Source: Pseudoalteromonas rubra
GTDB taxonomy: Bacteria > Pseudomonadota > Gammaproteobacteria > Enterobacterales > Alteromonadaceae
Reading direction: 5' to 3'
Assembly: GCF_001482385.1 (NCBI RefSeq)
Contig: NZ_CP013611.1
Coordinates: forward strand, 1 to 64,000
DNA: 64,000 nt
Numbering within the stretch: the first letter of the stretch is position 1; each line of letters begins with the position of its first letter. The notes under the pieces are model-generated. The model saw only the letters and a list, made by a program, of their open reading frames with translations, was not told where the DNA came from and did not search any database. Below, one piece after another: positions 60,766 through 64,000 of the stretch. Both the position numbers and the translations under genes were made by a program.

Positions 60766-61476
60766 CTAGTCCTTATTCGTTTCGTCACCCAGCATGATCT
60801 TGGCGATGTCTATTTCATCGCTGCACGCTCGGGCGTCTTTTTCGCACAACATATAAAAATCTTTAATTGAGACCCCATCAACCTTGATAACGTTCAATTC
60901 TCTTTGCAGCATATTTAATGTTTTATAGACCACTTTGTGTGCGTGCAAAATCAAGGCTTTGTCTGCGGTGTCACCTCTGTCGAAATAAAATGCGATAAAC
61001 TTGTGGAGCTGGTTAAACCGCAGCAGCACTTTCATGGTATGTGGGTCCCAGACGTTAAACTCAAGATATTTATTGTCTTTCAGATAACGGTCTACTTTAA
61101 CCCCTTTGGCGATAGGATAAGCCCATAACTCAAAGCCACGGTCAGTAAACACTTGATGAAGCGCTATGGCCGGTGTTTTCTCGCAGTGGATGATACCGTT
61201 GTTGTCTTCATATCCGCCAAGTAGAGATAAATTCCAGTTGCGCTTGTCTAGCAGGCGCTTAACGGCATGATCAAATCCATGTTGAAAAATACCTTCGCCT
61301 TCACTAACTGAAGAGGCCACAAGGTGATAAAATGGTGGCAACTCACCCCAGTTAATTTGTTTTTTAAACCAGTTTATTTCTTTTAAGGTTGGGTTGTCAG
61401 GCAAACGCGCCTTGTTGTTTGCACCAGGCATGTGAAAATCCGAAAAATCACTATCTCTTTTATAAGGATAACGCAT
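60766..61476 (-). CDS. conserved-looking hypothetical protein upstream of bepA
   Basis: The 236-residue protein has no signal peptide, no membrane helix and no recognised motif. It is rich in aromatic, Asp and Lys residues, with a helical C-terminal third (ALILHAHKVVYKTLNMLQRE) and two cysteines near the end (MLCEKDARACS). It precedes bepA, whose start is one base after its stop, so the two are co-transcribed. A shorter start at MPGANNK (codon 16) is possible. A role in periplasmic quality control would be only guilt by association. Confidence 0.6.
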   Translation of the reverse strand: MRYPYKRDSDFSDFHMPGANNKARLPDNPTLKEINWFKKQINWGELPPFYHLVASSVSEGEGIFQHGFDHAVKRLLDKRNWNLSLLGGYEDNNGIIHCEKTPAIALHQVFTDRGFELWAYPIAKGVKVDRYLKDNKYLEFNVWDPHTMKVLLRFNQLHKFIAFYFDRGDTADKALILHAHKVVYKTLNMLQRELNVIKVDGVSIKDFYMLCEKDARACSDEIDIAKIMLGDETNKD

Positions 61477-61588
61477 TGGCCGGGTTCAGGCTATACGGTT
61501 TACGCACAGAGTAAACCCAAACTGTGCTTCTGCACAGGCGAAGAGTTGTAACAGGTTGAAAGTATAATTAAATAAGGCTCAAAACAGA

Positions 61589-61813
61589 GTGATTGAATGT
61601 GATTTACGGCCGTTTCAGTGTCCGCAGCTTTTTGTCCAGTTTAAGTGGCAACTTAAACAGGCGAAAATCAAAGCAAAAGCCGTGCGCTTTTTTTATGCAA
61701 AAGAACAAGACTTGCGAGATGTAATGCGCTATTTAAACAATCAAAATATGGCATTTCAACATAATCAGCAGTCAGAACCTTTTTTTATACAAGTGGAGTG
61801 TATAGATGATTGA
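61589..61813 (+). CDS. TusA-like sulfurtransferase
   Basis: The 74-residue protein resembles TusA/SirA, small sulfur carriers: CDLRPFQCPQLFVQFKWQLK at residues 4-23 corresponds to the CPxP block, with CPQL replacing CPxP, so the cysteine is kept while the second Pro is lost. The start is GTG 61589 with AAGG about 12 bases upstream. It overlaps the PerM-type permease gene by eight bases, and a cysteine desulfurase gene lies 1.2 kb downstream on the same strand, a possible sulfur donor. Partner and acceptor are unknown. Confidence 0.65.
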   Translation: MIECDLRPFQCPQLFVQFKWQLKQAKIKAKAVRFFYAKEQDLRDVMRYLNNQNMAFQHNQQSEPFFIQVECIDD

Positions 61814-62882
61814 ACTCATTAAATCCTGGTATCGGGCCAAGTTCTCAGATCCTAATTCTGTGACCTTACTGCTAATGCTGCTGGCGATGGCTGCACTGCT
61901 ATACTTTTTTGGGACTTTCATCATTCCCGTTTTGGTGGCCATAGTTATTGCCTATTTACTGGACTGGCCTGTAACGCATCTGCAACGGGTGGGACCCAGC
62001 CGGCAGATGGCGACTAATATTGTAATGCTGGTCTTTGTGGGTGTCATGTTGGCACTGATGTTTGGCATTTTACCGGTGCTGTGGGCGCAAACCAGTAACC
62101 TGGTACAAGAAGCTCCGACTATGATTGAAGAGGGCAAATATTATCTGCTTCATTTACCGGACAACTACCCAAATTTAATATCGACTGAGCAGGTCCAAAA
62201 CCTCGTAGGTGCGGTGGAAACTAAGTTATTTGTATTTGGTCAACAGGTGGTCTCTGCTTCCCTGACTTCCATAAAAGATGTTGTGGCATGGCTTATCTAT
62301 TTAGTGCTGGTACCTTTGTTGGTGTTTTTCATGTTGAAAGATAAAACCCAGCTCACAGCGGGTTTGTTGCAGTTGGTGCCAAAAGAAAGACGTCTGATCA
62401 ATCAGGTGTGGGAAGAAATGGACCACCAGATCATGAACTACATCCGGGGTAAAGTTATTGAGATTGTGATTGTCGGGTTATCCAGTTTTGTTGCCTTCAC
62501 AGTGTTAGAACTGCGTTATGCCGCCTTGCTTGGCACCCTGGTGGGTCTCTCGGTGTTGATCCCCTTCATTGGTGCCGCAGTGGTGACTTTGCCTGTGGCG
62601 GCCGTGGCGTTATTTCAGTTTGGCGTTGCGCCAGAGTTCTGGACTGTGCTGGTGGTCTATGGCGTGATCCAGGCGTTGGATGGCAACGTGTTGGTGCCGT
62701 TGCTGTTTTCTGAAGCGGTTGACCTGAACCCGGTGTACATTATCGTCGCAGTCTTGTTTTTTGGTGGTTTGTGGGGGTTTTGGGGGGTCTTTTTTGCCAT
62801 TCCGCTGGCCTCTTTAGTCAAAGCCTTGCTCAATGCCTGGTCAACACAGCAACAGGAATACCTCGCATCTGAGGCTAAATAA
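61806..62882 (+). CDS. AI-2E family (PerM/YdiK-like) membrane protein
   Basis: The 358-residue inner-membrane protein has about eight hydrophobic segments: a pair near residues 20-60, one near 70-90, and a C-terminal group (about 160-350) with the conserved stretch NVLVPLLFSEAVDLNPVYII. The family includes PerM, TqsA and YdiK. Substrates are mostly unknown, and the autoinducer name is misleading for most members. The start lies within the TusA-like gene. It sits between that gene and a cysteine desulfurase gene, a layout also seen around PerM in other gammaproteobacteria. Confidence 0.82.
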   Translation: MIELIKSWYRAKFSDPNSVTLLLMLLAMAALLYFFGTFIIPVLVAIVIAYLLDWPVTHLQRVGPSRQMATNIVMLVFVGVMLALMFGILPVLWAQTSNLVQEAPTMIEEGKYYLLHLPDNYPNLISTEQVQNLVGAVETKLFVFGQQVVSASLTSIKDVVAWLIYLVLVPLLVFFMLKDKTQLTAGLLQLVPKERRLINQVWEEMDHQIMNYIRGKVIEIVIVGLSSFVAFTVLELRYAALLGTLVGLSVLIPFIGAAVVTLPVAAVALFQFGVAPEFWTVLVVYGVIQALDGNVLVPLLFSEAVDLNPVYIIVAVLFFGGLWGFWGVFFAIPLASLVKALLNAWSTQQQEYLASEAK

Positions 62883-63055
62883 TCTATAACAGGTGGCGCG
62901 CCTGCGTCACCTCGTCTTTTAATGTCTCCCCAAATGTTATCTTGTACCATTTTGGAATAACGATCTTCATTTATACAGCAAATGATTATTATGCTTGTTC
63001 GGCCTTTTGTGTAGAATGGAATAAGATATTCTATATTGTTATAAAGGAGCGCCGT

Positions 63056-64000
63056 GTGATCCAGTCTGAACAAGACCAACTAATCTACCTCGATGCCAAT
63101 GCAACTACGCCGGTATTACCCGAGATTGCCAAAGTCGTGGTGCATACCATGCAAGTGTGTTTCGGTAACCCTTCGAGTGCCCATATAACGGGCGTGCAGG
63201 CCAAGCACTTGATGGAAGAGGCCCGAAATAAAGGTCGAGAGGTGATTGGAGCGACCAGCGGAGAGCTGCTTTTTACCTCTGGTGCAACAGAAGGGATCCA
63301 AACGGCCATCGTCTCAGCTTTGAGTGATTATGTACAACGCGCCGATAAGGCTTACGAAAAACCAGTTCTGATGTACGGCGCAACGGAACATAAGGCAGTG
63401 CCGAATACCTTAAAGCACTGGAATCGGTTATTGGGACTGGATGCACAGATCCTGGAAATACCCGTAGACTCGAAAGGGATACTGGATCTGGACTTTATTG
63501 CAGAGCATGTCGAACAGGCTGTGATGGTCTGCACTATGGCGGCAAATAATGAAACGGGTATTAAGCAAGATTTACTCAGGCTTGAGCAAGTGATCCGTGA
63601 AGGCAACGTCAAAACAGCCTGGATGGTCGACTGTGTTCAGGCTTTGGGTAAGTTGCCGTTGCAACTGTCACAGACCACGATAGATTATGCGCCGTTTTCT
63701 GGTCACAAACTCTACGCACCAAAAGGCATCGGCTTTTTGTATATTCGCAGTGGCAGTCCATACACGCCTTTTATTGCAGGCGGAGGTCAGGAATCGGGGA
63801 TGCGTTCCGGTACGGAGAATATTCCGGGGATTGCCGCGCTCAGTACGCTCTTTGATATGCTGCTGGATAAAGAAAACTCGCCTTTTAATCCGGTAGAGCA
63901 GCTTGAAAAACACCGTAGCATGTTAGCTGAAGCCATTGAAACGACTTTTAAGCAGGTCACTTTTCATCATGATTTTGCGCTGTCTGTACCAACAACGCTT
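63056..64000 (+). CDS. cysteine desulfurase family (NifS/IscS-like), right end cut off
   Basis: The visible 315 residues are the N-terminal part of a PLP aminotransferase-fold enzyme that releases sulfur from cysteine. LIYLDANATTPVLPEI at the start, FGNPSSAHITG, ATEHKAV, MAANNETG, the PLP lysine in SGHKLYAPKGIGFLY (near residue 219) and GGQESGMRSGTENIPG are all typical; the catalytic-Cys loop lies beyond the window. The start is GTG 63056 with AAGGAG at 63044-63049. Lacking the IscR/IscU neighbours, it is not the isc operon copy. The TusA-like gene upstream may be a sulfur acceptor. Confidence 0.88.
   Translation, partial: MIQSEQDQLIYLDANATTPVLPEIAKVVVHTMQVCFGNPSSAHITGVQAKHLMEEARNKGREVIGATSGELLFTSGATEGIQTAIVSALSDYVQRADKAYEKPVLMYGATEHKAVPNTLKHWNRLLGLDAQILEIPVDSKGILDLDFIAEHVEQAVMVCTMAANNETGIKQDLLRLEQVIREGNVKTAWMVDCVQALGKLPLQLSQTTIDYAPFSGHKLYAPKGIGFLYIRSGSPYTPFIAGGGQESGMRSGTENIPGIAALSTLFDMLLDKENSPFNPVEQLEKHRSMLAEAIETTFKQVTFHHDFALSVPTTL

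Overview
The window looks like chromosome from a marine gammaproteobacterium of the Alteromonadales, most likely Pseudoalteromonas. The grounds are gene content and gene style: a tmRNA with an ANDDNYALAA tag, MotY of the sodium-driven flagellar motor, FapA (DUF342), the fabB/smpB/ratA/rnfH and bepA/arsC/wrbA blocks, MipA/OmpV with DUF3019, and LruC and GFA proteins. This is inference from protein families; no database search was run.

Layout. 1-3.6 kb is mobile DNA: an IS10-like (IS4 family) transposase running off the left edge, a one-gene integron-type cassette between attC-like sequences, a REP-associated tyrosine transposase and its repeats. 3.8-6.4 kb holds an LruC protein and a lipoprotein. 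7.3-10.4 kb holds an mdaB, peroxiredoxin, AhpD-like and phosphotransferase operon, divergent from an HxlR regulator. 10.7-13.7 kb is a clear hcnABC hydrogen cyanide synthase operon.

13.8-26.8 kb is the most interesting part. It contains a TonB-dependent receptor, an RND pump with its adaptor, a nicotianamine-synthase-like enzyme, an MFS transporter, a hotdog-like protein and an ABC exporter-type system with two DUF3526 permeases. Three promoters here carry near-matches to the gammaproteobacterial Zur operator (GTTATA-N-TATAAC): before the receptor, before the synthase operon (divergent from the RND operon) and before the ABC operon. I read this as a zinc-controlled nicotianamine-like metallophore system for synthesis, two-step export and uptake. 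It lacks the opine dehydrogenase that defines staphylopine and pseudopaline loci.

27-48.4 kb is accessory DNA: a GNAT, a LAS-type peptidase, cspA, dgt, a dead dabA 3' fragment, a GlxA-type regulator with an S41-like protein, an orphan GG-leader RiPP precursor, a PhlD-like type III polyketide synthase, a TPR-GGDEF cyclase, an aegerolysin-like protein next to a 747-residue protein (possible two-component toxin), a secreted discoidin-like protein, and a MipA/OmpV, DUF3019 and serine hydrolase group sharing 10-bp-period direct repeats. Between the cyclase and the toxin pair lie the joined remnants of a second discoidin/phlD divergent pair.

48.4-64 kb is conserved housekeeping: ssrA, fapA, rnt, motY, mnmC, fabB, smpB, ratA, rnfH, DUF2069, wrbA, arsC, bepA, a TusA-like protein, a PerM-type permease and the start of a cysteine desulfurase cut by the right edge.
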